Shown here: one piece after another, positions 19,243 through 27,550 of the stretch | How the letters are laid out: each line of letters opens with the position of its first letter | Position numbering within the stretch: the first letter of the stretch is position 1 | Assembly: GCA_030428105.1 (NCBI GenBank) | Contig: JAUIBE010000001.1 | Coordinates: 62,001-126,000 of the forward strand | DNA from: Gammaproteobacteria bacterium | GTDB taxonomy: Bacteria; Pseudomonadota; Gammaproteobacteria; Xanthomonadales; SZUA-36 | Direction of reading: 5' to 3' | DNA length: 64,000 nt | Notes under the pieces: generated by a model | Database searches by the model: none | What the model was told of the DNA's origin: nothing | What the model saw: only the letters and a program-made list of their open reading frames with translations | Program-made: the position numbers and the translations under genes

Positions 19243-21632
19243 TACTCTCCGTAGGGAATCCAGATGTTTTTGATTTCCGTCGCTTTGCGCAGGAAGATTT
19301 CCCCTTCGCCCTGCTCGCGGTCCGTCCAGTCGTGGTGCTTGCCGTGGTTCACCCAGGTGCGTTTCATCGTGGCCGCGGCTTCCTCTTCCACCAGCTTGCT
19401 GCCTTCGCGCGTACCCCAGTACCACAGCCCCTCGATGTCGTAGTGCCTGGCCAGCACATCGGCCAGCACATCCTGGTTGCCAGTGACAATGTTGACCACG
19501 CCGCCGGGAAGGTCCGAGGTATCGAGCACCTGGTAGAAGTCGGTCGCCAGCAGCGCATAGTGGGCAGAAGGCACGACCACCACGCGGTTGCCCATCGAAA
19601 TGGCCGGCATGACGGTTGAAATAAAGCCCAGCAAGCCTGCTTCTTCCGGCGCAACAATGCCGATGACGCCCAGGGGCTCTTTCATCGCCAGTGTGACGTT
19701 GCGAAACGGTGTCGAGTGCACCTGGCTGTCGTACTTGTCGGCCATTGCCGCGTAGGTGTAAATGCGATCGAGGCAGAGCACGAACTCCTGCGCCGCCTCG
19801 GCGGTGGAACGTCCATTGAGCTGGGCGATACGGCGGGTGAATTCTTCCGCGCGGGCGCTGAGGTTTTCAGCGATGTAGTACAACACCTGGGCGCGGTTGT
19901 GGGCGCTGGTGCTGGTCCAGCTCTCGGCCGCGCGGGCGGCTTCCACCGCGTTGCGAATGTCCTTGCGGTTGCCCGCTGGAACCTCTGCAATCACTTGCCC
20001 CTTGGCATCCATGGCAGCGGTGCTGTAACCGCCATCCGGTCGCGACTGCTTGCCACCGATGTAGAGCTTGGGGGTGCGGTCTATGGTGGGCACCTTGCGC
20101 GATTCCGACTCTTCCACGGGCACAAATCGCGGCAGCGGATGCACCGGCTCCAGGGCCAGTTGGTCTTCCCAGCTGGGCTTGACGTACTCGTACAACCCTT
20201 CCTTGCCGCCCTCGCGGCCAAAGCCGGATTCGCGGTAACCACCAAAACCGGAAGCTGCGTCAAACTGGTTGGTGCAGTTGATCCACACCGAGCCGGCCTT
20301 GAGTTTGGGCGCGATATCCAGCGCCAGGTTGATGCTCTCGCTCCACAGGCTGGCGGCCAGGCCATAACGCGAGTTGTTGGCCAGATGAACCGCTTCAGCC
20401 GGAGTGCGGAATGTCATCGACACCAGCACCGGGCCGAAAATCTCTTCCTGGGCCAGGGTGGCCGAGGGCTGGATATCGGTAATCAGGGTTGGCGGGAAGA
20501 AGCAGCCGCCCTCGGGCAGGGTGCACTCGGGTTGCCACTTGCTGCCGCCCTCTTCCACGCCCAGTGCGACCATTTTCTCGACCCGCTCCAGCTGGCTTGG
20601 GTCGGCCAGGGCGCCCACGTCCACGCCCTTGTCCAGCGCATCGCCCACCACCAGGCGGGACATGCGGGTCTTGATCTTGTGGTGCAGGCGGTCGGCGATG
20701 GACTCCTGCACCAGCAGGCGTGAACCGGCGCAGCATACTTCGCCCTGGTTGAACCAGATGGCATCCACCAGGCCTTCGACCACGCTGTCCAGGTCGGAAT
20801 CTTCAAACACGATAAATGGCGACTTGCCGCCCAGTTCCAGGGTGAGCTTTTTACCGGTGCCAGCGGTTTGCTTGCGCAGGATGCGGCCAACCTCGGTGGA
20901 GCCGGTAAAGGCCACCTTGCGAACATCCGGGTGTTTCACCAGCGCGCTGCCGGCCTTGTGGTCGCCCAGCACCAGGTTGAACACACCCTTCGGCAGCCCG
21001 ATGTCCTTGCAGGTTTCGGCAAACAATGCCGCGGTGGCCGAGGTGTATTCGGCCGGCTTGAGCACCACTGTGTTTCCCATGGCCAGCGCCGGGGCTACCT
21101 TCCAGGCCAGCATCAGCAGTGGGAAATTCCACGGAATCACCTGCCCCACCACGCCCAGTTCCTTGTAACCGGGCAATTCGCGGTTCATCACCTGGGCCCA
21201 GCCGGCATGGTGGTAAAAATGCCGCGCGACCAGTGGAATGTCGATATCGCGCGATTCACGAATCGGCTTGCCGTTGTCCATGCTTTCGAGCACAGCGAAC
21301 AGGCGCGAGTTTTTCTGGATGGCGCGCGCCAGGGCATACAGGTAGCGCGCCCGGCCGTGGCCACCGATGGCCACCCAGCCCTCGAGTGCGTCAACCGCCG
21401 CACCCACGGCCTGGTTCACATCATCGTCATTGCCATCGGCCACCTGGGCCAGCAGTTCGCCGGTGGATGGACTGTGCGATTCGAAGTAGTCACCCGAGGA
21501 CGGCTTGCGCCACTGCCCGCCAATAAAGTGATCCAGCGCCTGGTCACGTTCCCGCAACCACGCCCAGGCCTGGTCCGCGCTTTCCGGCGCGGGGCCGTAT
21601 TCCATGGTTTCAAAAATATCGCGTACCGACAT
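19242..21632 (-). CDS. ALDH16-type aldehyde dehydrogenase, two ALDH domains
   Basis: 796 aa. Residues 1 to about 490 are a complete NAD(P)-dependent aldehyde dehydrogenase: the oxyanion Asn in VIPWNFPLLM, Glu266 in LELGGKSP, catalytic Cys300 in NQGEVCCAGSR. The rest is a second, shorter ALDH-like domain that lacks the cysteine (WYWGTREGSKLVEEE in its place). This layout is that of ALDH16; bacterial members keep the catalytic cysteine, as here. Good ribosome site GGAAGGAAACC before ATG. It lies 33 bases after deoC and overlaps tatT; acetaldehyde from DeoC is a plausible substrate. Confidence 0.92.
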   Translation of the reverse strand: MSVRDIFETMEYGPAPESADQAWAWLRERDQALDHFIGGQWRKPSSGDYFESHSPSTGELLAQVADGNDDDVNQAVGAAVDALEGWVAIGGHGRARYLYALARAIQKNSRLFAVLESMDNGKPIRESRDIDIPLVARHFYHHAGWAQVMNRELPGYKELGVVGQVIPWNFPLLMLAWKVAPALAMGNTVVLKPAEYTSATAALFAETCKDIGLPKGVFNLVLGDHKAGSALVKHPDVRKVAFTGSTEVGRILRKQTAGTGKKLTLELGGKSPFIVFEDSDLDSVVEGLVDAIWFNQGEVCCAGSRLLVQESIADRLHHKIKTRMSRLVVGDALDKGVDVGALADPSQLERVEKMVALGVEEGGSKWQPECTLPEGGCFFPPTLITDIQPSATLAQEEIFGPVLVSMTFRTPAEAVHLANNSRYGLAASLWSESINLALDIAPKLKAGSVWINCTNQFDAASGFGGYRESGFGREGGKEGLYEYVKPSWEDQLALEPVHPLPRFVPVEESESRKVPTIDRTPKLYIGGKQSRPDGGYSTAAMDAKGQVIAEVPAGNRKDIRNAVEAARAAESWTSTSAHNRAQVLYYIAENLSARAEEFTRRIAQLNGRSTAEAAQEFVLCLDRIYTYAAMADKYDSQVHSTPFRNVTLAMKEPLGVIGIVAPEEAGLLGFISTVMPAISMGNRVVVVPSAHYALLATDFYQVLDTSDLPGGVVNIVTGNQDVLADVLARHYDIEGLWYWGTREGSKLVEEEAAATMKRTWVNHGKHHDWTDREQGEGEIFLRKATEIKNIWIPYGE

Positions 21633-21665
21633 GGTTTCCTTCCCTGTCTGCCCGGTATCCGGGCG

Positions 21666-22661
21666 CTAACCCACCGGGTGCCGGTAATCGGCCGAGTAAC
21701 TGCCGGTGAGAAAATGTTCCAGTTGGCGCTCTATATCCGCCAACAGGCTGCTGGCGCCAAAGCGGAACAGCTGCGGAGAAAGCCAGGCCCGGCCGAGTTC
21801 TTCCTTGATCAGCACCAGGTAATCCAGGCTCTCCTTGGCCTTGCTGATACCACCGGCCGGCTTGTAGCCGACGTAGTGGCCGGTCAGGTCGTAAAAATCA
21901 CGTATCGCGCGCACCATCACCAGGCTGAACGGCAAGGTGGCATTGACCGACTCCTTGCCGGTGCTGGTTTTAATAAAGTCGGAGCCGGCCATCATGCACA
22001 CCCAGCTTGCCTTGGCCACGTTGCGCAAGGTAGCCAGCTCGCCAGTGGCAAGGATGGCTTTCATGTGGGCATCGCCGCAGGCTTCGCGAAAATCGGAAAC
22101 TTCGCGGTACAGGCCTTCCCAGTCGCCGGTCAGCACCTTGGATCGGCTGATGACGATATCGATTTCTTCAGCGCCGGCTTTTACCGAGGCGCGCACCTGG
22201 GCCAGCTTCAGCTCGTGCGGAATCTGCCCGGCGGGAAAACCGGTGGACACTGCCGCCACGGGAATGCCAGTGCCTTCCAGCGCTCGCACCGCGGTTTCAA
22301 TGAAATTGTGGTAGACGCAAACGGCGCCGGTGGTCAGCCCAAGATCAGCAACGCCCAGGCCTTCCAGAATGTCTTTACGGATGGGCCGACGGGCTTTTTC
22401 ACACAAGCGGCGAACCTTGCCGTCGGTGTCGTCACCGGCCAGGGTGGTGAGGTCGATGCAACTGACGGCTTTGAGCAACCATGCAGCCTGGTGTGATTTC
22501 TTGATCGACCGGCGCTTGCCAATGGTGGCCGCGCGGCGCTCCACGGCGCTGCGGTTGACCCGCACCTGCTCGACCAACTCCGATGTGTAGGGCATGCCCG
22601 GATTGCGCTCGATTGGTCGGCGCGTTATGGGATGCACGTTTTGTTCCGTTGCGCTGGCCAT
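21666..22661 (-). CDS. deoC: Deoxyribose-phosphate aldolase
   Basis: Splits 2-deoxyribose 5-phosphate into acetaldehyde and glyceraldehyde 3-phosphate. 331 aa from ATG 22659-22661, with GGAG seven bases before. Schiff-base Lys231 lies in GSDFIKTSTGKESVNAT, the second lysine in GYKPAGGI and the aspartate in AEEIDIV. It has a ~60-residue N-terminal extension (RRPIERNPGMPYTSELV) like the longer animal-type DERA. First gene of the TRAP/ALDH16 run. No nucleoside phosphorylase or deoxyribokinase is seen nearby. Confidence 0.94.
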   Translation of the reverse strand: MASATEQNVHPITRRPIERNPGMPYTSELVEQVRVNRSAVERRAATIGKRRSIKKSHQAAWLLKAVSCIDLTTLAGDDTDGKVRRLCEKARRPIRKDILEGLGVADLGLTTGAVCVYHNFIETAVRALEGTGIPVAAVSTGFPAGQIPHELKLAQVRASVKAGAEEIDIVISRSKVLTGDWEGLYREVSDFREACGDAHMKAILATGELATLRNVAKASWVCMMAGSDFIKTSTGKESVNATLPFSLVMVRAIRDFYDLTGHYVGYKPAGGISKAKESLDYLVLIKEELGRAWLSPQLFRFGASSLLADIERQLEHFLTGSYSADYRHPVG

Positions 22662-22897
22662 GAATGGCTCCAAGAACGACTCTTTATCCCCGTATCTTCC
22701 GGAGCGACAGTATAAACGAGGCAGGGCTTCCAGGCATAAACGCTCCGGTCGCAGAAAACGATGATTGGCTGGCGCAACGGCAAGCTGGCCTGGCTGAATG
22801 TCGGCAGGCCCGCTGCCCGGCAGCACCGGGCAGACGAAAGCGCCCTGCTGTGGCATACTGCCTGACCGCTTTTGACTGCAATTCTCCGGAGTTTCGC

Positions 22898-25800
22898 ATG
22901 ACCGATCAGGGCCCTCGAGCGACGATGCTCATCGTCGTCTTGTCCGCACTTGTTTCATTCTTTTCTTTCTCGCCAGATACCATAGCCCAATCGAAGGACG
23001 GCGCTGAGCCGGGTTTCAACGAGCAAACCTTTTCAGGTCTGCAATGGCGCAGCATTGGCCCCGCCCTGATGTCCGGGCGTATCGCCGATGTAGTCATCGA
23101 CCCCACTGACAAGGCCACCTGGTACGTCGCGGTGGGCAGTGGCGGGGTGTGGAAAACGCAAAACTCCGGCACCACCTGGACCTCTGTCTTCGATGGCCAG
23201 GGTTCCTACTCGATTGGCGCGATCACCATTGACCCGAACAACCCCAATACCATCTGGGTAGGCACTGGCGAAAATGTCGGCGGCCGCCACGTCGGATACG
23301 GCGATGGCGTGTACCGCAGCCTGGACGGCGGCAAAAGCTGGGAAAACATGGGCCTGCCGAATTCTGAGCATATCGGCATGATCCGCGTTGACCCGCGTGA
23401 TTCCAACGTGGTGTTCGTGGCCTCGCAAGGGCCGTTGTGGAAAGCCGGTGGCGACCGCGGCCTGTACAAAACCGTGGATGGCGGCGAGACCTGGGAGAAA
23501 GTTCTCGGCGGCGGCGAATACACCGGCGTTACCGAGGTGCACCTCGATCCGCGCAACCCGGATGTGCTGATCGCCGCCACCCACCAGCGCACCCGCAACG
23601 TGGCCGCGTTGATGAATACCGGCCCGGAAACAGGCATCCACAAGTCGGTGGACGGCGGCAAGACCTGGCGCCAGGTAAAAAGCGGGCTTCCCGAATCAGC
23701 GATGGGCAAGATCGGCCTGGCCATCTCGCCGATTGACCCTGACGTGGTGTACGCCATCATTGAACTGGGTCGCCGTGAAGGCGGCTTCTACCGCTCCGCC
23801 GATGGTGGCGAGAGCTGGGAGAAACGCAGCGACTACGTTTCGGGTGGCACCGGGCCGCATTACTACCAGGAAATCTTTGCCGACCCGCATCGCTTCGATC
23901 GCATCTATTCCATGGACGCCACGTTGCACATCAGCAACGACGGCGGCACCACCTTTGTGCCGGACGAAGGCAAGCCCAAGCACGGCGACCATCACGCCAT
24001 GGCGTTCGACCCGGATAATCCTGATCACTTCCTGATGGGCACCGACGGCGGCCTTTACGAGACCTGGGACCTGGGCGCCACTTACCGCTACATGGCCAAC
24101 CTCCCGGTCACCCAGTTCTACAAGGTGGCGGTGGATTACGATGAGCCGTTCTACAACATCTACGGCGGCACCCAGGACAACAACACGCAGGGTGGTCCGT
24201 CGCGCACCGACAATGTCCACGGCGTGCGCAACAGCGACTGGTTCATCACCCTGTTTGGCGATGGCCACCAGCCAGCGGTCGACCCCACCAACCCCGATAT
24301 CGTTTATTCCGAGTGGCAGCAAGGCAACCTGACCCGTTTCGACCGCGTGACCGGCGAGATGATCTACATCCAGCCGCAACCGGAAGCGGGAGAAGAGTCG
24401 GAGCGCTGGAACTGGGATGCGCCCATCCTGATCAGCCCGCATGACCCGGCGCGGCTCTATTACGCCAGCCAGCGGGTGTGGCGCAGTGACGACCGTGGCG
24501 ACTCCTGGCAGCCGATCAGTGGCGACCTGACCCACGATATCCAGCGACTGGAAGAACCCATGATGGGCCGCCAGCACAGCTACTCCGATGGCTGGGACCT
24601 GTACGCGATGTCGCGCTTCAGCACCATTACCTCGCTGTCCGAGTCACCGTTGGTCGAAGGCCTGCTTTACGCCGGCACGGACGATGGCTTGATCCAGGTG
24701 TCCGAGGATGGCGGCGAAAGCTGGCGCGCCATCGATCGCCTGCCGGGCGTCACCGACCGTTTCTTTGTCAACGACATCAAGGCCGACCTGCACGACGCCA
24801 ACACGGTTTACGCGGTGGTGGATGACCACAAGTCGGGCGATTTCACCCCGTACATCTTCAAGAGCACCAACCGCGGCGGTGGCTGGACCCGTATCAGCGA
24901 AACCCTGCCCGACCGCCACATCGCCTGGCGCCTGGTGCAGGACCACGTCAATCCGGAGCTGTTGTTTGCGGCCACCGAGTTTGGCGTGTTCTTCAGCGTC
25001 AACGGCGGCGACAACTGGACCAGGCTTTCCGGCGCAGCGCCAACCATCTCGGTGCGCGACCTCGCCATCCAGACCCGTGAGAACGACCTCGTGGCGGCGA
25101 CCTTTGGCCGTGGCTTCCTGGTGCTCGACGACTACACGCCGTTGCGCAGCGTAAGCGCCAGCCAGTTGCAGGAAGGCGCCACCCTGTTCCCGGTGAGGGA
25201 TGCCAAGTGGTACCTGCCGCGCACCCCCCTGGGTGACATGGATACCGGCAACAAGAGCTCGCAGGGTGATGGCTATTTCGTCGCCCCGAACCCGCCGTTT
25301 GGAGCGGTTTTCACTTACTACCTGGCTGAAGGTTTCAAGACGCAGCGCGATGCGCGCAACGAAGCAGAGAAAAAAGCCGCAGCGGCCGGAGAAGACACGC
25401 CCTTCCCTAACTGGGAAACCATTCGCGCCGAAGACAACGAGGAAGAAGCCGCGGTGGTGTTCACCATCCGTGATGCCGAAGGCAAGCTGGTGCGGCGCAT
25501 CGAAGGTCCTGCGACCGCTGGCTTCCACCGCGTCGCCTGGGACCTGCGTTACCCCGAAACTTCTCCGTGGCAGCGCAATCCCACCGGTCCGGGTTTCCTG
25601 AGTACAGCCGGGCCACTGGCAGCGCCGGGCGCCTATTCAGTGACCATGGCCAGCCGGGTGGCCGGCCAGACCACCGACCTGGGACAGCAGCAGTCGTTCG
25701 ACGTAGAGCCGCTGCGCAGCCGCGGCCTGCCGGGCGCCGACCCGGACGAGATGGTCGCTTTTGCACTGCAGTTGGACGAGATGCGCAGGACCACGGCCGG

Positions 25801-26194
25801 CGCGGCAGCTGCCATCGGCGAGTTACTCGTTGAAGTCGACGCCATCAAGTCAGCGCTGGGCCGCTCGACCGCCCCGCAAGACCTGCGCAGCGAGGCGGAC
25901 GCCATTCGCGCGCGCCTGCTCGACTTGCAGTTGCGGCTTTCCGGTGATTCCAACCGGGCCATTTTCAATGAGGGCGGCCCGGTTTCGGTTAGCCAGCGCG
26001 TCAGCGTGGCTTTCCTGGGAACCGCCTGGTCAACCTACGGGCCAACGCCAACCCATCGCCGCTCGCTGGAAATTGCCGAGCAGGGCTTCCAGCCAGTCAG
26101 CCAGGCGCTGGATGAAATCAACGATTCTGACATGCCGGCACTGCGTGCTGCCCTGGATCAAGCCGGCGTGCCCTGGACGCCGGGGAGAAACTAA
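22898..26194 (+). CDS. Exported BNR/VPS10-type beta-propeller protein
   Basis: 1,098 aa from ATG 22898 with CCGGAG upstream. Signal peptide (VVLSALVSFFSFSPDTIAQ), then repeated Asp-box motifs, e.g. SLDGGKSWE, TVDGGETWE, SVDGGKTWR, SADGGESWE and SEDGGESWR, forming one or two large propellers (residues ~45-750), followed by a beta-rich and helical C-terminal part. Such proteins are often called glycosyl hydrolases, but no catalytic site is evident and binding to a glycan or peptide is equally possible. The open frame upstream of the ATG (from 22664) has no ribosome site. 12 bases before the next gene. Confidence 0.85.
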   Translation: MTDQGPRATMLIVVLSALVSFFSFSPDTIAQSKDGAEPGFNEQTFSGLQWRSIGPALMSGRIADVVIDPTDKATWYVAVGSGGVWKTQNSGTTWTSVFDGQGSYSIGAITIDPNNPNTIWVGTGENVGGRHVGYGDGVYRSLDGGKSWENMGLPNSEHIGMIRVDPRDSNVVFVASQGPLWKAGGDRGLYKTVDGGETWEKVLGGGEYTGVTEVHLDPRNPDVLIAATHQRTRNVAALMNTGPETGIHKSVDGGKTWRQVKSGLPESAMGKIGLAISPIDPDVVYAIIELGRREGGFYRSADGGESWEKRSDYVSGGTGPHYYQEIFADPHRFDRIYSMDATLHISNDGGTTFVPDEGKPKHGDHHAMAFDPDNPDHFLMGTDGGLYETWDLGATYRYMANLPVTQFYKVAVDYDEPFYNIYGGTQDNNTQGGPSRTDNVHGVRNSDWFITLFGDGHQPAVDPTNPDIVYSEWQQGNLTRFDRVTGEMIYIQPQPEAGEESERWNWDAPILISPHDPARLYYASQRVWRSDDRGDSWQPISGDLTHDIQRLEEPMMGRQHSYSDGWDLYAMSRFSTITSLSESPLVEGLLYAGTDDGLIQVSEDGGESWRAIDRLPGVTDRFFVNDIKADLHDANTVYAVVDDHKSGDFTPYIFKSTNRGGGWTRISETLPDRHIAWRLVQDHVNPELLFAATEFGVFFSVNGGDNWTRLSGAAPTISVRDLAIQTRENDLVAATFGRGFLVLDDYTPLRSVSASQLQEGATLFPVRDAKWYLPRTPLGDMDTGNKSSQGDGYFVAPNPPFGAVFTYYLAEGFKTQRDARNEAEKKAAAAGEDTPFPNWETIRAEDNEEEAAVVFTIRDAEGKLVRRIEGPATAGFHRVAWDLRYPETSPWQRNPTGPGFLSTAGPLAAPGAYSVTMASRVAGQTTDLGQQQSFDVEPLRSRGLPGADPDEMVAFALQLDEMRRTTAGAAAAIGELLVEVDAIKSALGRSTAPQDLRSEADAIRARLLDLQLRLSGDSNRAIFNEGGPVSVSQRVSVAFLGTAWSTYGPTPTHRRSLEIAEQGFQPVSQALDEINDSDMPALRAALDQAGVPWTPGRN

Positions 26195-26206
26195 GCAGAA
26201 ACACCA

Positions 26207-27550
26207 ATGAAAAATACTGTTTTTCATATATTTGCGCTGCTTTTCGCATGTGTTTTACTGGCATCATGCCAGCGCGAGGAGCCGCCTGAGCCGATAGACC
26301 TGGGGGCACACCTGCCCGCGGCGCCAGGAATGAACGTGCTGGTGGTGAGTTTCGACGCCCTGCGCGCCGATGGCCTGGGCCTGTACGGCTACTCGCGGGA
26401 AGTGTCGCCCAACCTGGATGCCTTCGCAGCCGAGTCACTGGTGTTTGAAAACGCCTACTCGGCGGCGCCGGTTACACCCACCTCGTTTGCGGCGGCATTT
26501 ACCGGCCTGTACCCCTTCAAGGTGTTCGTGGGCTGGCAGTTGATCCCGGCCGCCACCCTGGCCGAAGTGATGCGCGCAGCGGGTTACCGCACGTTTGCCC
26601 TGCTCAACAATGCGCAGCTCATTGTGGAGCGCAACTTCGACATCGGTTTCGACCATTACGAAACCGGCCCATGGAAGGACGAGAACCTGGCCGAGGAAGC
26701 CATCGCCCAGTTGGACGAGGCGCTGCAAGACGAACGGCCGTTCTTCGGCTGGGTGCACTTCATCTCACCGCATACGCCCTACACCTACCGTGATGTATCT
26801 GCGCATATTGCGCCAAGGCTCGACGAAGGCCGATTTGCAGAATCGGTAGGTGGGTCGTTTGAAATTCACAGTGACGAGGAACTGGCGCGCGCCCGCGACC
26901 TGTACGACGGCGAGGTGTTTTTCGCCGACTACCTGTTTGGCCAGTTGATGGCGTACCTCGATGACCGCGGGGTCCTGGACAACACCATCGTCGTGGTCAC
27001 CGCCGATCATGGTGAAGAATTCATGGACCACGGCCAGGTACAGCACAATGCCCTGTACGAGGAACTGGTGCGCGTCCCCCTCCTGCTGCGTCACCCTGGC
27101 AACCTGGCGGGCGCCCGCACCGATGCACCTGCCAGCACCATGGACCTTCTCCCCACCCTGGCCGCCCTGGTTGGCGCTGAAGCGCCGGATGCGCTGGATG
27201 GCATCAACCTGGCCGCGCCTGTCTCACCTGAGCGCCACCGCATTGTCACCTCGATGACCAACGCCAGGCGTTACGAGATTCTCAGCGAGCGCGGTGGCAA
27301 AAAACTGATCCAGATCTGCACCCCGGAATTCACCGAGGAGCTTTACGTGCTGGACGACGACCCGGGCGAGAAGAACAACATCGTCCTCGATAACCCCGAC
27401 CTGGCCAACGAACTCGGCGGCCGGCTGGAGGGTGCGCTTCGAACGGAGCCCTGCGCCCTGATTCGTGCAGCCAACCAGGGCAAAGCGCCCGAAGACCTGC
27501 TGAGTCCGGAACAGATTGAAGAACTCAAGTCTCTTGGATATATCCAGTGA
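26207..27550 (+). CDS. Sulfatase-like lipoprotein without a formylglycine cysteine
   Basis: 447 aa. Lipobox LASC (Cys21), so anchored in the envelope. Alkaline phosphatase/sulfatase fold: metal residues in VVSFDALRADGLGLYGY, DHGEEFMDHG and QVQHNALYEE. At the position of the formylglycine cysteine (C-x-P-S-R) it has Thr90-P-T-S-F, so neither the Cys nor the Arg is present. A Thr nucleophile is known in phosphodiesterase- and phosphoethanolamine-transferase-like relatives, so a phospho-substrate is as likely as a sulfate ester. The C-terminus LSPEQIEELKSLGYIQ is typical of this subfamily. Its stop overlaps the next gene by four bases. Confidence 0.85.
   Translation: MKNTVFHIFALLFACVLLASCQREEPPEPIDLGAHLPAAPGMNVLVVSFDALRADGLGLYGYSREVSPNLDAFAAESLVFENAYSAAPVTPTSFAAAFTGLYPFKVFVGWQLIPAATLAEVMRAAGYRTFALLNNAQLIVERNFDIGFDHYETGPWKDENLAEEAIAQLDEALQDERPFFGWVHFISPHTPYTYRDVSAHIAPRLDEGRFAESVGGSFEIHSDEELARARDLYDGEVFFADYLFGQLMAYLDDRGVLDNTIVVVTADHGEEFMDHGQVQHNALYEELVRVPLLLRHPGNLAGARTDAPASTMDLLPTLAALVGAEAPDALDGINLAAPVSPERHRIVTSMTNARRYEILSERGGKKLIQICTPEFTEELYVLDDDPGEKNNIVLDNPDLANELGGRLEGALRTEPCALIRAANQGKAPEDLLSPEQIEELKSLGYIQ

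Noticed and set aside
20868-22496. 542-codon open frame on the plus strand opposite deoC and ALDH16
   Set aside because: It mirrors two clearly conserved genes, has no ribosome site or recognisable domain, and such antisense frames are expected in high-GC DNA.
22662-22897. Extra N-terminal coding for the BNR protein from 22664
   Set aside because: The signal peptide and a ribosome site fit ATG 22898; the upstream part is the divergent promoter region shared with deoC.
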